Below, in pieces: positions 50,715 to 59,227 of a stretch of DNA of 64,000 bases. Origin of the DNA: Janibacter indicus (GTDB lineage: Bacteria; Actinomycetota; Actinomycetes; Actinomycetales; Dermatophilaceae). Under the pieces are notes generated by a model. The model ran no database searches and was not told where the DNA came from. It saw only the letters and a list, made by a program, of their open reading frames with translations. The translations under genes were made by a program, and so were the position numbers. The stretch is taken from contig NZ_FWXN01000002.1 in NCBI RefSeq assembly GCF_900176385.1, forward strand, positions 301,020 through 365,019, given 5' to 3'. Every line of letters begins with the position of its first letter. Within the stretch, counting starts at the first letter, position 1.

Positions 50715-51431
50715 TCAGCCGCGGGTGGAGCGGTGCTCGTCGACGAGCGCGAGGACCGCGAGCGAGAGCAGCCCCAGCAGTGCGATGAGCGACCACGCGA
50801 GCAGCGTGATCGGGGACGGCGGCTGCTCGAAGGCGGCGATGGCGCGCCACGAGCCCAGCCCGATGACCGCGAGGAAGGTCGGCAGGGCGAGGACGAGCCG
50901 AAGGGGGGTGAGGCGCACGAAGCCGACGACGCATGCGGCGCTCCAGGCGTGGACCGTCACCGTGACCGCCCCGACGGTGAGCAGTGCTACGGGATCGGAG
51001 GTCATCGTCATCAGGGTGGACGCGGTCGGTGCCCGGCCGTCCATGAGCAGCGACCACCCACCGATCGTCACCAGGTCGATGGCGCCCACGACGAGGACGG
51101 CGAGGGCGAGGAGGGCGGCCAGACCGCGCACGCGGAAGCCCTGGTCCGGGCGTGACGTGGACACGAGCAGGATCGGCCACATGACCCCGAGCGTGACGGC
51201 GAAGATGGCCACGAGGGTCGGGTCGGCCTTGATGGGGTGGTCCGAGGATGGCCGGTGACGCAGCCACCCCGCACGAGCGAGCAGGAAGAGCCCGGTGAAG
51301 AGGAGGGCCGCGCCGGCCCCGGCACCGACCGCGCGGCGCTGGTCGGCCCACCACGGTGGGCCGACCAGCTCGGCGCGACGGAGGTCCTCGGCGGTGCGGG
51401 GCGCGATCCGCCCGTGCGGGTCGTGGGCCAT
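50715..51431 (-). CDS. Hypothetical membrane protein
   Basis: 238 residues with about five membrane helices (for example GAGAGAALLFTGLFLLARAG and AALLALAVLVVGAIDLVTIG). A short cytoplasmic N-terminus contains two Trp in PPWWADQRR. No family recognised. It follows the glycosyltransferase operon on the same strand with a 30-bp gap. Confidence 0.6.
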   Translation of the reverse strand: MAHDPHGRIAPRTAEDLRRAELVGPPWWADQRRAVGAGAGAALLFTGLFLLARAGWLRHRPSSDHPIKADPTLVAIFAVTLGVMWPILLVSTSRPDQGFRVRGLAALLALAVLVVGAIDLVTIGGWSLLMDGRAPTASTLMTMTSDPVALLTVGAVTVTVHAWSAACVVGFVRLTPLRLVLALPTFLAVIGLGSWRAIAAFEQPPSPITLLAWSLIALLGLLSLAVLALVDEHRSTRG

Positions 51432-51461
51432 GCCTCCATCATGGTCACGGGCGCCGCGGGC

Positions 51462-52718
51462 TCAGCGGGCGGCCTCCAGCTCCCGGCCCGCCGACTCGTC
51501 CTCGGCCGTGGGGTGCTCGGCGGGCGGGGGCGCTCCGAGCACGCCCCGGTCGGCGAAGATCCACGAACGCATCGCGACGAACTTGACCACGGTCGCGACG
51601 ACATTGGCCACGCCGATGACGAGGGTCTCGACCACGACGGGTGTCGCCGGCCACGCGGCGTGCAGCGCGCCGAGCGCGCCCGAGGTCATCGCCCAGGTCC
51701 CGCCGAAGACGAGGAGGGCCTGCCCGTGGTGACGCAGACTCCCTTCGCCGCCGCGGATGCCGAAGGTCCACCGCCGGTTTGCCCAGGTGTTGGCGATCGT
51801 CGCGAGCAGGAGCGCGGTGACGTTGGCCGTCTGCGAGCCGACGCCGACGACCGAGGCGAGCGCCGCGAAGAGCCCGAGGTGGAGCAGGGTCGACCCCACG
51901 CCCACGACACCGAAGCGCACTACGTGGGCTCCGACGCCGGACGTCGGGGGGATTCGCCCCATGTCCTGGCGGATCTGCTCGGTCGGCAGCCGCCCGGAGG
52001 CCAGGGCCCGGTGCATCCGCCAGACGCCGCGCAGGTCGTCGGTCGCCGTCCCGACGACGTCGACCCGGCTGTCGGGGTCGTCGTACCAGTCGACGGGCAC
52101 CTCGTGGATGCGCAGGCCGCAGCGTTCGGCAAGGACGAGCAGCTCGGTGTCGAAGAACCACGTCGGGTCCTCCACGAGGGGCAGGAGCACCTGCGCGACG
52201 TCCCCGCGGATCGCCTTGAATCCGCACTGCGCGTCGGAGAAGCCGGCACCGAGGGCCGCGTGCAGCACGAGGTTGTAGGCCCGGGAGATCAGCTCGCGCT
52301 TGGCGCCGCGCACGACCCGGCTGTCCGGGTGCAGGCGGGTACCGATCGCCAGGTCCGAGTGGCCCGACATCAGGGGCGCGACGAGGGGCCACAAAGCGTC
52401 GAGGTCGGTCGACAGGTCGACGTCCATGTAGGCGAGCACCGGTGCGCGAGAGGCCAGCCAGACCTGCTTGAGGGCACGACCTCGCCCCTTGGCCTCCAGC
52501 CGGACCACCGCGACCTCGGGCATCTCCCGCGTCAGTGCCGCGGCGACGAGCGGGGTGGAGTCGGTGCTCGCGTTGTCGGCCACCGTGATCCGGAAGGGGT
52601 AGGGGAAGGTCGTCATCAGGTGCTCGTGCAACCGACGGACGCACGGCCCGAGGGTGTGCTCCTCGTTGTGGACCGGCACGACGACATCGAGGACGGGGGT
52701 CGGGGTCGTCTCAGACAT
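51462..52718 (-). CDS. Bifunctional GT2 glycosyltransferase - GtrA-like membrane protein
   Basis: 418 residues; the ATG overlaps the upstream gene by 8 bases (ATGTCTGA). Residues 1-250 are a GT-A fold, DPM1-like (VVVPVHNEEHTL, YMDVDLSTDLDAL with the DxD, CGFKAIRGDVAQ). Residues 270-395 are a four-helix GtrA domain (FGVVGVGSTLLHLGLFAALA, NTWANRRWTFG). Such fusions make and flip polyprenyl-phosphate sugars for envelope glycans, which the neighbouring PMT-like enzyme could use (inference). Confidence 0.9.
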   Translation of the reverse strand: MSETTPTPVLDVVVPVHNEEHTLGPCVRRLHEHLMTTFPYPFRITVADNASTDSTPLVAAALTREMPEVAVVRLEAKGRGRALKQVWLASRAPVLAYMDVDLSTDLDALWPLVAPLMSGHSDLAIGTRLHPDSRVVRGAKRELISRAYNLVLHAALGAGFSDAQCGFKAIRGDVAQVLLPLVEDPTWFFDTELLVLAERCGLRIHEVPVDWYDDPDSRVDVVGTATDDLRGVWRMHRALASGRLPTEQIRQDMGRIPPTSGVGAHVVRFGVVGVGSTLLHLGLFAALASVVGVGSQTANVTALLLATIANTWANRRWTFGIRGGEGSLRHHGQALLVFGGTWAMTSGALGALHAAWPATPVVVETLVIGVANVVATVVKFVAMRSWIFADRGVLGAPPPAEHPTAEDESAGRELEAAR

Positions 52719-54750
52719 CGGTGCCCGCCCCGGTGGTGGTCGAACCGGACGAGGAGGTCGCCGGCTGGGTGAGGTCGTAGAAGGTGCTGCCACCGATCGT
52801 CACCTCAGTGAAGTTCTCCTGCACCCAGGTCGAGATCTGCGAGGCGCTGCCCGAGCCACCCATGCCGCCACCCATGCCCCCGCCGGCGGCGAAGTAGTGG
52901 ATGCGGCCCTGCGCGACGTACTCCTGGAACTGCTCCAGGGTGGGGGAGGGGTCGGAGCCGTTGAACCCGCCGATCGCCATGACCGGCAGCTCGCTGCCGA
53001 GCTGCAGGCCCGCGGCGTTCTGCGAGCCGATTGCGGCGGCGACCCAGGTGTAGGAGTCGGCGTCGGCGGACAGCGCGGCGACGACCTCGGTGCTCGGGGT
53101 GCTCGCGTCGAGCAGACCGCCCATGCCGCCGCCGCCCTGTGGGGTGCCGGTGCCAGTGCCGGTGCCGGTGCCGCCCGCGGCCTGCGGCCTGCCACCGTCC
53201 GGGGCGCCCCCGCCGCCACCCGGGGCGCCACCCCGAGCGCCTCCGCCACCCGGGCCGCCGGTCGACGGACCGGCGGTGACGATCGAGCCGGAGTGCCCCT
53301 CGGCGAGGGTCGTGGCCGAGTAGGCGGCCGGACCGGCGAGGCCCGCGGCGATCGCCGCAGCCGCGATGATCGGCACTGCCCTGACGTGGACGCGGGCGAT
53401 GACGAGCAGGAGGAAGGCCGCGGCGAGTCCGACGGCGAGGACGGCGACGCGCAGCCAGCCGTACTCGGTGGTGCGGCTGAGGAGGACGAAGCCCCACACG
53501 CCCGCGGCGGCCGTCGCCACGGCGAGGGGCACGGAGCCGACGGACTCCTCCCTTCGCTCCCAGGCCTCGGCCGCACCGGCGCCGACGAGGACGGCGACGG
53601 CCGGCGCCAGGGCCACGGTGTAGTAGTCGTGGAAGATGCCGGCCATGAAGGAGAAGACGAGCATCGTCACCACGAGCCAGCCACCCCACACGAGGTAGGC
53701 CGCGCGGCGCACGTCGGTCCGCGGCGAGCGCCCGCGCAGCCACAGCCCCGCGGCCAGCAGGACGAGCGCGCTCGGGATGAGCCACGAGATCTGGCCGCCG
53801 GAGCCGGACTCGAACATCCGGAACAGGCCCGTCTGGCCCCAGCCGTTGCCGCCGCCGACGGAGCCGGTCTCCTCACCGTTGATCCGACCCAGGCCGTTGT
53901 AGCCGAAGGTCAGCTCGAGGAAGGAGTTGGTCTGGCTGCCGCCGATGTAGGGCCGCATGCTCTCGGGGACGAGCTCGACGATCGCGACCCACCACCCTGC
54001 GGCGAGCAGCATCGTGCCGACGCCGGCCAGCGAGCCGATGACGCGTCGACGCAGCGTGGTGTCCGCCGCCACGAGGAAGGCGATGCCGAGGAAGGGCACG
54101 ACGAGCAGCACCTGGAGGGTCTTGGTGAGGAAGCCCAGGCCGATGAGTGCCCCCACGAGGGCGAACCAGCGGATCGAGCCGCGCTCGATGGCATGCACCG
54201 TCGCCCAGGCGGCGGCCGTCATGAGCAGCACGAGCAGCGCGTCGGGGTTATTGAAGCGGAACATCAGGACGGCGACGGGCGTGAGGGCGAGGACCGCACC
54301 GGCGAGCAGCCCGGCCCCGGCGCCCCAGTGCCGCTTGACGCTGGCATGGACGAGGGCGACGCTCGCGACGCCCATGAGCACCTGCGGGACGAGGATCGAC
54401 CACGAGCTCAGCCCGAAGATCCGCACCGACAGTGCCATGACCCACAGGGACGCCGGCGGCTTGTCGACGGTGATCGACCCGGCAGCGTCGGAGGCGCCGT
54501 AGAAGAGGGCGCTCCAGCTCTGCGAACCGGCTTGCACCGCAGCGGAGTAGAAGGAGTTGGCCCACCCGCTGGCGCTGAGGTTCCACAGGTAGGCCGCGGC
54601 GGTGAGCGCGAGGAGACCGAGCAGCGCCGGCCGGGCCCATCGGGGGTCGGCCTCGGGGCCGCGCCACAGCCGGGTGAGGCGCGAAGGGGGTGACGGGGCG
54701 CGGCGTGGCGTCGCCGCCGCAGGGGGCGGGGTGAGGGTCATCGTGTCCAT
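52711..54750 (-). CDS. PMT/ArnT-type membrane glycosyltransferase
   Basis: 679 residues from the ATG at 54748-54750 (54741 and 54759 are in-frame alternatives). About 11-12 membrane helices with the GT39-like first loop (WANSFYSAAVQAGSQSWSAL), DKPPASLWVMALSVRIFG and FRFNNPDALLVLLM. A Gly-rich linker (GGPGGGGARGGAPGG and GTGTGTGTPQGG, about 490-530) leads to an outer soluble domain (about 540-660) with SQNAAGLQLGSELPVMAIGG. It transfers a lipid-linked sugar to protein or envelope glycans. Lies between the two-component system and GT2-GtrA. Confidence 0.85.
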   Translation of the reverse strand: MDTMTLTPPPAAATPRRAPSPPSRLTRLWRGPEADPRWARPALLGLLALTAAAYLWNLSASGWANSFYSAAVQAGSQSWSALFYGASDAAGSITVDKPPASLWVMALSVRIFGLSSWSILVPQVLMGVASVALVHASVKRHWGAGAGLLAGAVLALTPVAVLMFRFNNPDALLVLLMTAAAWATVHAIERGSIRWFALVGALIGLGFLTKTLQVLLVVPFLGIAFLVAADTTLRRRVIGSLAGVGTMLLAAGWWVAIVELVPESMRPYIGGSQTNSFLELTFGYNGLGRINGEETGSVGGGNGWGQTGLFRMFESGSGGQISWLIPSALVLLAAGLWLRGRSPRTDVRRAAYLVWGGWLVVTMLVFSFMAGIFHDYYTVALAPAVAVLVGAGAAEAWERREESVGSVPLAVATAAAGVWGFVLLSRTTEYGWLRVAVLAVGLAAAFLLLVIARVHVRAVPIIAAAAIAAGLAGPAAYSATTLAEGHSGSIVTAGPSTGGPGGGGARGGAPGGGGGAPDGGRPQAAGGTGTGTGTGTPQGGGGMGGLLDASTPSTEVVAALSADADSYTWVAAAIGSQNAAGLQLGSELPVMAIGGFNGSDPSPTLEQFQEYVAQGRIHYFAAGGGMGGGMGGSGSASQISTWVQENFTEVTIGGSTFYDLTQPATSSSGSTTTGAGTDV

Positions 54751-54824
54751 GACCACCACGCTCCGGCCGCGCCCTGTGGCCCCGCTGTGGCCCGTCGGTG
54801 GTCGAGGTGTGAGCCCCGCCCCGC

Positions 54825-54864
54825 TGGTCGAGGTGCGAGGAGCTCTGCGACGAGCCTCGAGACC
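54825..54864. repeat. REP-like palindromic repeat, copy 4 (intergenic)
   Basis: TGGTCGAGGTGCGAGG...CGAGCCTCGAGACC dyad. It shares the CGAGGTGCGAG / CGAGCCTCGA arms with copies 1-3. Lies between the histidine kinase end and the PMT-like gene start. Confidence 0.6.
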
Positions 54865-54876
54865 CCCGGCACCCCC

Positions 54877-56340
54877 TCAGCCCACCGGCAGCGTCACGGT
54901 GAAGACCGTCCGTCCGGGTGCCGAGTCCACTCCGACCTCGCCACCGTGGGCACGGGCGACGGCGGTGACGATCGACAGCCCGAGACCGGTGCTGCCGGAG
55001 GCGCGCTGGCGCGACCCGTCGCCCCGGGTGAAGCGCTCGAAGACGTGGGGCCGCAGGTCGTCGGGGATGCCGGGCCCGTCGTCGGCCACCTCGAGGACGG
55101 CGCGTCGGCCCCCTTCGTCGAGGCGAAGGGAGGTCCGCACCGTCGTCCCTGCAGGGGTGTGGGTGCGGGCATTGGCGAGGAGGTTGGCGAGGACCTGGTG
55201 CAGGCGCGCGCGGTCGCCGACGACCTCGATCGGCTCCGGGGGCAGGTCGAGCTCCCACCGGTGGTCGGGGGAGATCGTGCGGGCGTCGCCGGAGACGTCG
55301 ATGGCGAGCATCGTCAGGTCGACCGCCTCGCGCTCGAGCGGGCGCCCGGTGTCGAGCCGGGCGAGCAGGAGCAGGTCCTCGACGAGGTCCTGCATGCGCA
55401 GCGCCTCGGACTCGACCCGGGACAGCGCGTGGGTGACGCCGGCGGGGACCGGCTCGGTCTCGCGTCGGGTCAGCTCGGCGTAGCCGCGGATGGACGCGAG
55501 CGGCGTGCGCAGCTCATGGCTGGCGTCGGCGACGAACTGCCGCACGCGCGTCTCCGACTCCTGCCGCGCACGCAGGGCGCCATCGACGTTGTCGAGCATG
55601 CTGTTGAGCGCCAGTCCCACCTGCCCGACCTCGGTGCCGGGGTCGACGTCAGGGACGCGTTCGGCGAGCGCCACGTCGCCGGAGTCGAGCTCGAGCTCGG
55701 AGACGCGGCGGGCGGTCCCGGCGACGCGGTCGAGCGGCTGGAGGTTGCGACGCACGAGATAGGTGCCGCCGACCCAGACGCCGACGAGCCCGACGACGCT
55801 CGATCCGACGATGATCATGACGATGGCGCTGACGGTGCGCCCGATCGGGTCGACGGGGACGCCGGTGATCGCGGTCCACCCGTCGGCGGTGCGCACCGAC
55901 ACGAGCCGGTAGGTGCCGATGTCGTCGCCGAGGTCGACGGTGCGCGGGCGGCTGCCCAGGCCGGACTCGTCGAGCTGGGCGACCTGGTCGGCGTCGAGGC
56001 TGTCGTTGTGCCCGGAGGTGTTGACGGCGTAGTTGACCTCGTTGCCGCGCTCGTCGACGGCGACCTCGCCGTCGCGCAGGACGAGGTGGAGCACGGCATT
56101 GCCGCTGCCAGCGGGTGGCCCGCCGCGCGGTCCGCTCGGGGGCTGGGTGCCGTCGAGAGCGCCGACGAAGCGGTCGGACGCGCTCAGCAGGTCGTCGTCG
56201 ACCTGCTGGGTGAGGTACTCACGGGCGGCCAGGCTCGTCAGGGTTCCCGTGACGGCGGTGAGGGCGAGGAAGAGCAGCAGGACCGAGGCGACGAGCTTGG
56301 CCCGCAGCGTCCACGTCGACGGATGGCGAAGGGAGGTCAT
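54877..56340 (-). CDS. Sensor histidine kinase
   Basis: 487 residues; the ATG overlaps the response-regulator stop (ATGA). Two membrane helices (about 13-38 and 165-190) bracket an outer sensor of about 125 residues. HAMP (NLQPLDRVAGTARRV), dimerisation domain with H-box VADASHELRTPLASIRGY (His about 275), then HATPase_c (LANLLANARTHTP, DDGPGIPDD, GLGLSIVTAVARAHGG). All kinase motifs are intact. With the regulator it resembles TrcS/TrcR- or TcrY-type pairs; the signal is unknown. Confidence 0.93.
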   Translation of the reverse strand: MTSLRHPSTWTLRAKLVASVLLLFLALTAVTGTLTSLAAREYLTQQVDDDLLSASDRFVGALDGTQPPSGPRGGPPAGSGNAVLHLVLRDGEVAVDERGNEVNYAVNTSGHNDSLDADQVAQLDESGLGSRPRTVDLGDDIGTYRLVSVRTADGWTAITGVPVDPIGRTVSAIVMIIVGSSVVGLVGVWVGGTYLVRRNLQPLDRVAGTARRVSELELDSGDVALAERVPDVDPGTEVGQVGLALNSMLDNVDGALRARQESETRVRQFVADASHELRTPLASIRGYAELTRRETEPVPAGVTHALSRVESEALRMQDLVEDLLLLARLDTGRPLEREAVDLTMLAIDVSGDARTISPDHRWELDLPPEPIEVVGDRARLHQVLANLLANARTHTPAGTTVRTSLRLDEGGRRAVLEVADDGPGIPDDLRPHVFERFTRGDGSRQRASGSTGLGLSIVTAVARAHGGEVGVDSAPGRTVFTVTLPVG

Positions 56341-57068
56341 CTCGCCGGCTTGAGGACGTAGCCGGCGCCGCGCATCGTGTGGATCATCGGCTCGCGCCCG
56401 GCGTCGACCTTCTTGCGCAGGTAGGAGATGTACAGCTCGACGACGTTGGCCTGGCCGCCGAAGTCGTAGTTCCACACCCGGTCGAGGATCTGCGCCTTGG
56501 ACAGCACCCGGCGCGGGTTGCGCATGAGATAGCGCAGCAGCTCGAACTCCGTTGCGGTCAGGCTGATCTCGTCACCGCCGCGGGTGACCTCGTGGCTGTC
56601 CTCGTCGAGGGTGAGGTCGCCGACGACGATGAGCGAGGAGGACTCCTCGGCGACGACGGCCGTGCGGCGCAGCAGTGCGCGGACCCGGGCGACGACCTCC
56701 TCGAGGCTGAAGGGCTTGGTGACGTAGTCGTCGCCGCCGGCGGTGAGCCCCGCGACGCGGTCCTCGACGGCGTCGCGGGCGGTGAGGAAGAGGACGGGCA
56801 CGTCGGGGGCGTCGGCGCGCATCCGGCGCAGCACCTCCATCCCGTCGATGTCGGGCAGCATCATGTCGAGCACGACGGCGTCGGGCGAGATCTCGCGGGC
56901 GGCACGCACCGCGTCGGTCCCGGTGCCCGCGGTGCGCACCTCCCAGCCTTCGTAGCGCAGCGCCATGGAGACCAGTTCGGTGAGGTTGGGCTCGTCGTCG
57001 ACGACGAGCACGCGCACGGGCGAGCCGTCGGGGCGGGTGAGTGCGGGGGGTGCGGAGCGCTGTGCCAT
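56337..57068 (-). CDS. OmpR/PhoB-family response regulator
   Basis: 243 residues from the ATG at 57066-57068; an upstream in-frame TTG at 57080 is closer to GGGAG. Receiver with acidic pocket VLVVDDEPN, phospho-Asp in DAVVLDMMLPD and Lys in DYVTKPF. C-terminal winged helix (LTATEFELLRYLMRNPRRVL, VVELYISYLRKKVD). Partner of the adjoining histidine kinase. It may regulate the divergent Gly/Gln-rich gene and the downstream glycosyltransferases (inference from position). Confidence 0.93.
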   Translation of the reverse strand: MAQRSAPPALTRPDGSPVRVLVVDDEPNLTELVSMALRYEGWEVRTAGTGTDAVRAAREISPDAVVLDMMLPDIDGMEVLRRMRADAPDVPVLFLTARDAVEDRVAGLTAGGDDYVTKPFSLEEVVARVRALLRRTAVVAEESSSLIVVGDLTLDEDSHEVTRGGDEISLTATEFELLRYLMRNPRRVLSKAQILDRVWNYDFGGQANVVELYISYLRKKVDAGREPMIHTMRGAGYVLKPAR

Positions 57069-57197
57069 GGTGACAGTCAACTCCCTTCGCCCTGCTCCTG
57101 ACCATGTGTCGGCTGTGCGTCACCTGTGAAGCCCTCCGTAGGTGCGTGACGGGTCCACCACAGGTGCGCCACAGGCAGCGGCTCGAGCGTTGCGGAC

Positions 57198-57608
57198 ATG
57201 ACGACACCTCCGCAGGACCCCACGACCCAGCCCACCCCGCAGTACGCGACGCAGACCTTCGCCGCGCAGCCGACACCGCCGAAGACCGCCCCGGCCATCA
57301 ACCCGCCGCGCTGGCGTGGCCGCAAGACGGCCGTCGCCGCCGCCCTGGCCATCGGGCTCAGCTCGGCCGGTGCGGTCGCCGCTGCGGCCACGGTCGAGCA
57401 GGGCAGCACCGGAGGCGAAGGGGGTGGCCCCGGCGGGCAGGGCATGCCGGGCGGAGCCGGCCAGGGGCAGGGGCAGCCCGGTCAGCAGGGGCAGCAGGTG
57501 CCCGGCCAGGGACAGCAGCAGACGCCGCAGCAGGGTCACCACGGGACGCCTCCCGCCGACCCGAGCGGAGGCGGATCCGGCGGTTCGACGGGCTCGACGA
57601 CGCACTGA
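57198..57608 (+). CDS. Gly/Gln/Pro-rich membrane-anchored protein
   Basis: 136 residues. A Pro/Thr/Gln-rich N-terminus (about 38 residues), one hydrophobic segment (TAVAAALAIGLSSAGAVAAAA) and a low-complexity Gly/Gln tail (GGQGMPGGAGQGQGQPGQQG and following). Divergent from the response regulator, so a likely target of it. No family recognised; the tail resembles the linker in the nearby PMT-like protein only in composition. Confidence 0.55.
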   Translation: MTTPPQDPTTQPTPQYATQTFAAQPTPPKTAPAINPPRWRGRKTAVAAALAIGLSSAGAVAAAATVEQGSTGGEGGGPGGQGMPGGAGQGQGQPGQQGQQVPGQGQQQTPQQGHHGTPPADPSGGGSGGSTGSTTH

Positions 57609-57681
57609 CCGGGCTCGATTTCGCCGCGCAGCCACAAGCAGGTACTCTCTTCACTTGTCGCCGAGCAGCGCTGGGCGGCGA

Positions 57682-57754
57682 GCGCCCGTAGCTCAACGGA
57701 TAGAGCATCTGACTACGGATCAGAAGGTTTGGGGTTCGAATCCCTACGGGCGCG
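57682..57754 (+). tRNA. tRNA-Arg (anticodon ACG), integration site
   Basis: Acceptor GCGCCCG pairs with CGGGCGC. The stem TCTGA/TCAGA encloses CTACGGA, giving ACG. CCA not encoded. Its 3' half is duplicated at 63868-63905 as the att repeat of the integrated element, which restores the gene. Confidence 0.95.
57713..57750 (+). repeat. att direct repeat, left copy (tRNA-Arg 3' half)
   Basis: 38 bp beginning CTACGGATCAG and ending CCCTACGGG, identical to 63868-63905. Covers the anticodon loop to the acceptor stem, the usual AICE crossover region. Confidence 0.92.
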
Positions 57755-57851
57755 CTCTGTGTTGAGACAGACGGAACAGGCCCTGCCAGCGGAAACGCGG
57801 CGGGGCCTGACTCGTCCCCGGGGATGCACCCACGCACGATCTGGACGGCCA

Positions 57852-57877
57852 CTGACAGCAGCCGTGACAGCAACCGC
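57852..57877 (+). repeat. Subterminal TGACAGCA repeat, left copy
   Basis: Contains TGACAGCAGCCG followed directly by TGACAGCAACCG, 101 bp inside the left att. The same 26 bp recur with one change at 63751-63776, 91 bp inside the right att. Candidate integrase arm-binding sites. Confidence 0.75.
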
Positions 57878-57896
57878 ACCGTGTGATCAGGAAACT

Positions 57897-59036
57897 TCAC
57901 GCCTCGAACACCCCATCGAGAGCGTCCGCGGCCGAGCGCAGCGACGAGGGCATGACGTGACCGTAGAGATCGGTCGTTATGCTCATCTGGGAGTGCCCGA
58001 GGACCTCCATCACCACCCGCGGCGAGACCCCCTGAGCCAGCAGCAGCGATGCGCACGTGTGCCGTAGATCGTGGAAGCGGATGCGGCGAAGACCTGCCCG
58101 GGCGATGGCCTCATCGAGGAAGCGGTTGAGGTTGCGGGGTTCGATCATCGTCCCCTTCTTCGTGGTGAAGACCAGCCCGGAATCGTGCCACCACGCGGCC
58201 GCCTCACGTTCCCGCTCCTGGACCACCCAATGGTCGCGGAGGGTGGCCACCAGCACGCGGGGGAGTGGCAGGGTGCGCCGACTCTTCGCCGTCTTCGGTG
58301 CTCCGGTCACGAGTCCGACGCCCTTGCCGAGCCGCTGCACCGTCGCCCGCACCCGCAGCACTCCGGCGTCAAGGTCGACGTCCTGCCAGCGCAGTGCCAA
58401 TAACTCGCCCTTGCGCAGACCGAGAGCGACACCCACCGCGAAGAGTGGTCGCATTCTGTCGCCCTCCAAGGACGTCAGAAATCGGCCCGCCTCGTCCGCC
58501 GACCACGGCACTACTTCCTCGCGCTCGACCCGTGGGCCCTTGACCAGAGCCGCGACGTTGCGGTGGACCAGTTGGTCGCGCTCAGCATCCGCGAGCATCG
58601 ATCGCAGCACGGCCCGGCTCAGCTGCACCGTGCGCGCCGACGAGCCAGTCTCCGAGACGGCGAGCAGCAACGCACGCACATGTTGAGGAGACAGCGCCAC
58701 CAGCCGCTGACGCCCGAGGTGTGGCAGGACATGACGGTTGAGGACCCAGCGGTAGTTGCTGACCGTCGCAGTCGCAGGCTTCAAGCCGGAGGACCCGAGC
58801 CGATCGAGCCAGGAGTCGGCGTACTGCTGGACCGTCACCGTCACGGGTGCCGCCGGGATGTGTTTCCGGTTCAGGCTCAGCAGGTCAGCCACCTTGCCGG
58901 CAGCCTCGGCGCGCGTTCTGCCGTAGACCTGTCGACGCTGCCGACCGCCGTCGCGGTTCCACACGTAGACCGCGCCCGTCCACCGTCCGTCCTTGCGCTG
59001 GTAGATCGACCCCTCGCCATTGGCTCGCCTGCTCAT
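57897..59036 (-). CDS. Tyrosine site-specific integrase
   Basis: 379 residues. N-terminal arm-binding region (GSIYQRKDGRWTGAVYVW), core-binding domain (about 65-165), then a catalytic domain with every active residue: Arg in GLRKGELLAL (about 207), HDLRHTCASL (about 320), LGHS and the nucleophile Tyr in TTDLYGHVM (about 357). Acts at the tRNA-Arg att site whose core lies 150 bp beyond its 3' end. Its start overlaps the excisionase stop (ATGA). Confidence 0.95.
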   Translation of the reverse strand: MSRRANGEGSIYQRKDGRWTGAVYVWNRDGGRQRRQVYGRTRAEAAGKVADLLSLNRKHIPAAPVTVTVQQYADSWLDRLGSSGLKPATATVSNYRWVLNRHVLPHLGRQRLVALSPQHVRALLLAVSETGSSARTVQLSRAVLRSMLADAERDQLVHRNVAALVKGPRVEREEVVPWSADEAGRFLTSLEGDRMRPLFAVGVALGLRKGELLALRWQDVDLDAGVLRVRATVQRLGKGVGLVTGAPKTAKSRRTLPLPRVLVATLRDHWVVQEREREAAAWWHDSGLVFTTKKGTMIEPRNLNRFLDEAIARAGLRRIRFHDLRHTCASLLLAQGVSPRVVMEVLGHSQMSITTDLYGHVMPSSLRSAADALDGVFEA

Positions 59037-59227
59037 GTCAGGGTCCAGTCCTCAGAGACCGCAGCCACGTACTCCCGCACGGCAGAGACGGGGATCCGGC
59101 GCAATCGGCCGATCTTTACGCTCGGCAGGGTGTTCATCCGGATGAGGTCATAGACGGCGGACTTTCCGACATTCAGCACCTCAGCGGCTTCGGTGACCGT
59201 CATCAAGAGCTTCTCTGGCATCGTCAT
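59033..59227 (-). CDS. Excisionase (helix-turn-helix)
   Basis: 64 residues. MerR-like winged helix of the Xis type: LMTVTEAAEVLNVGKSAVYDLIRMNTLPSVKIGRLRRIP. Its ATG overlaps the rep stop and its stop overlaps the integrase start. Directs the integrase toward excision. Confidence 0.92.
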   Translation of the reverse strand: MTMPEKLLMTVTEAAEVLNVGKSAVYDLIRMNTLPSVKIGRLRRIPVSAVREYVAAVSEDWTLT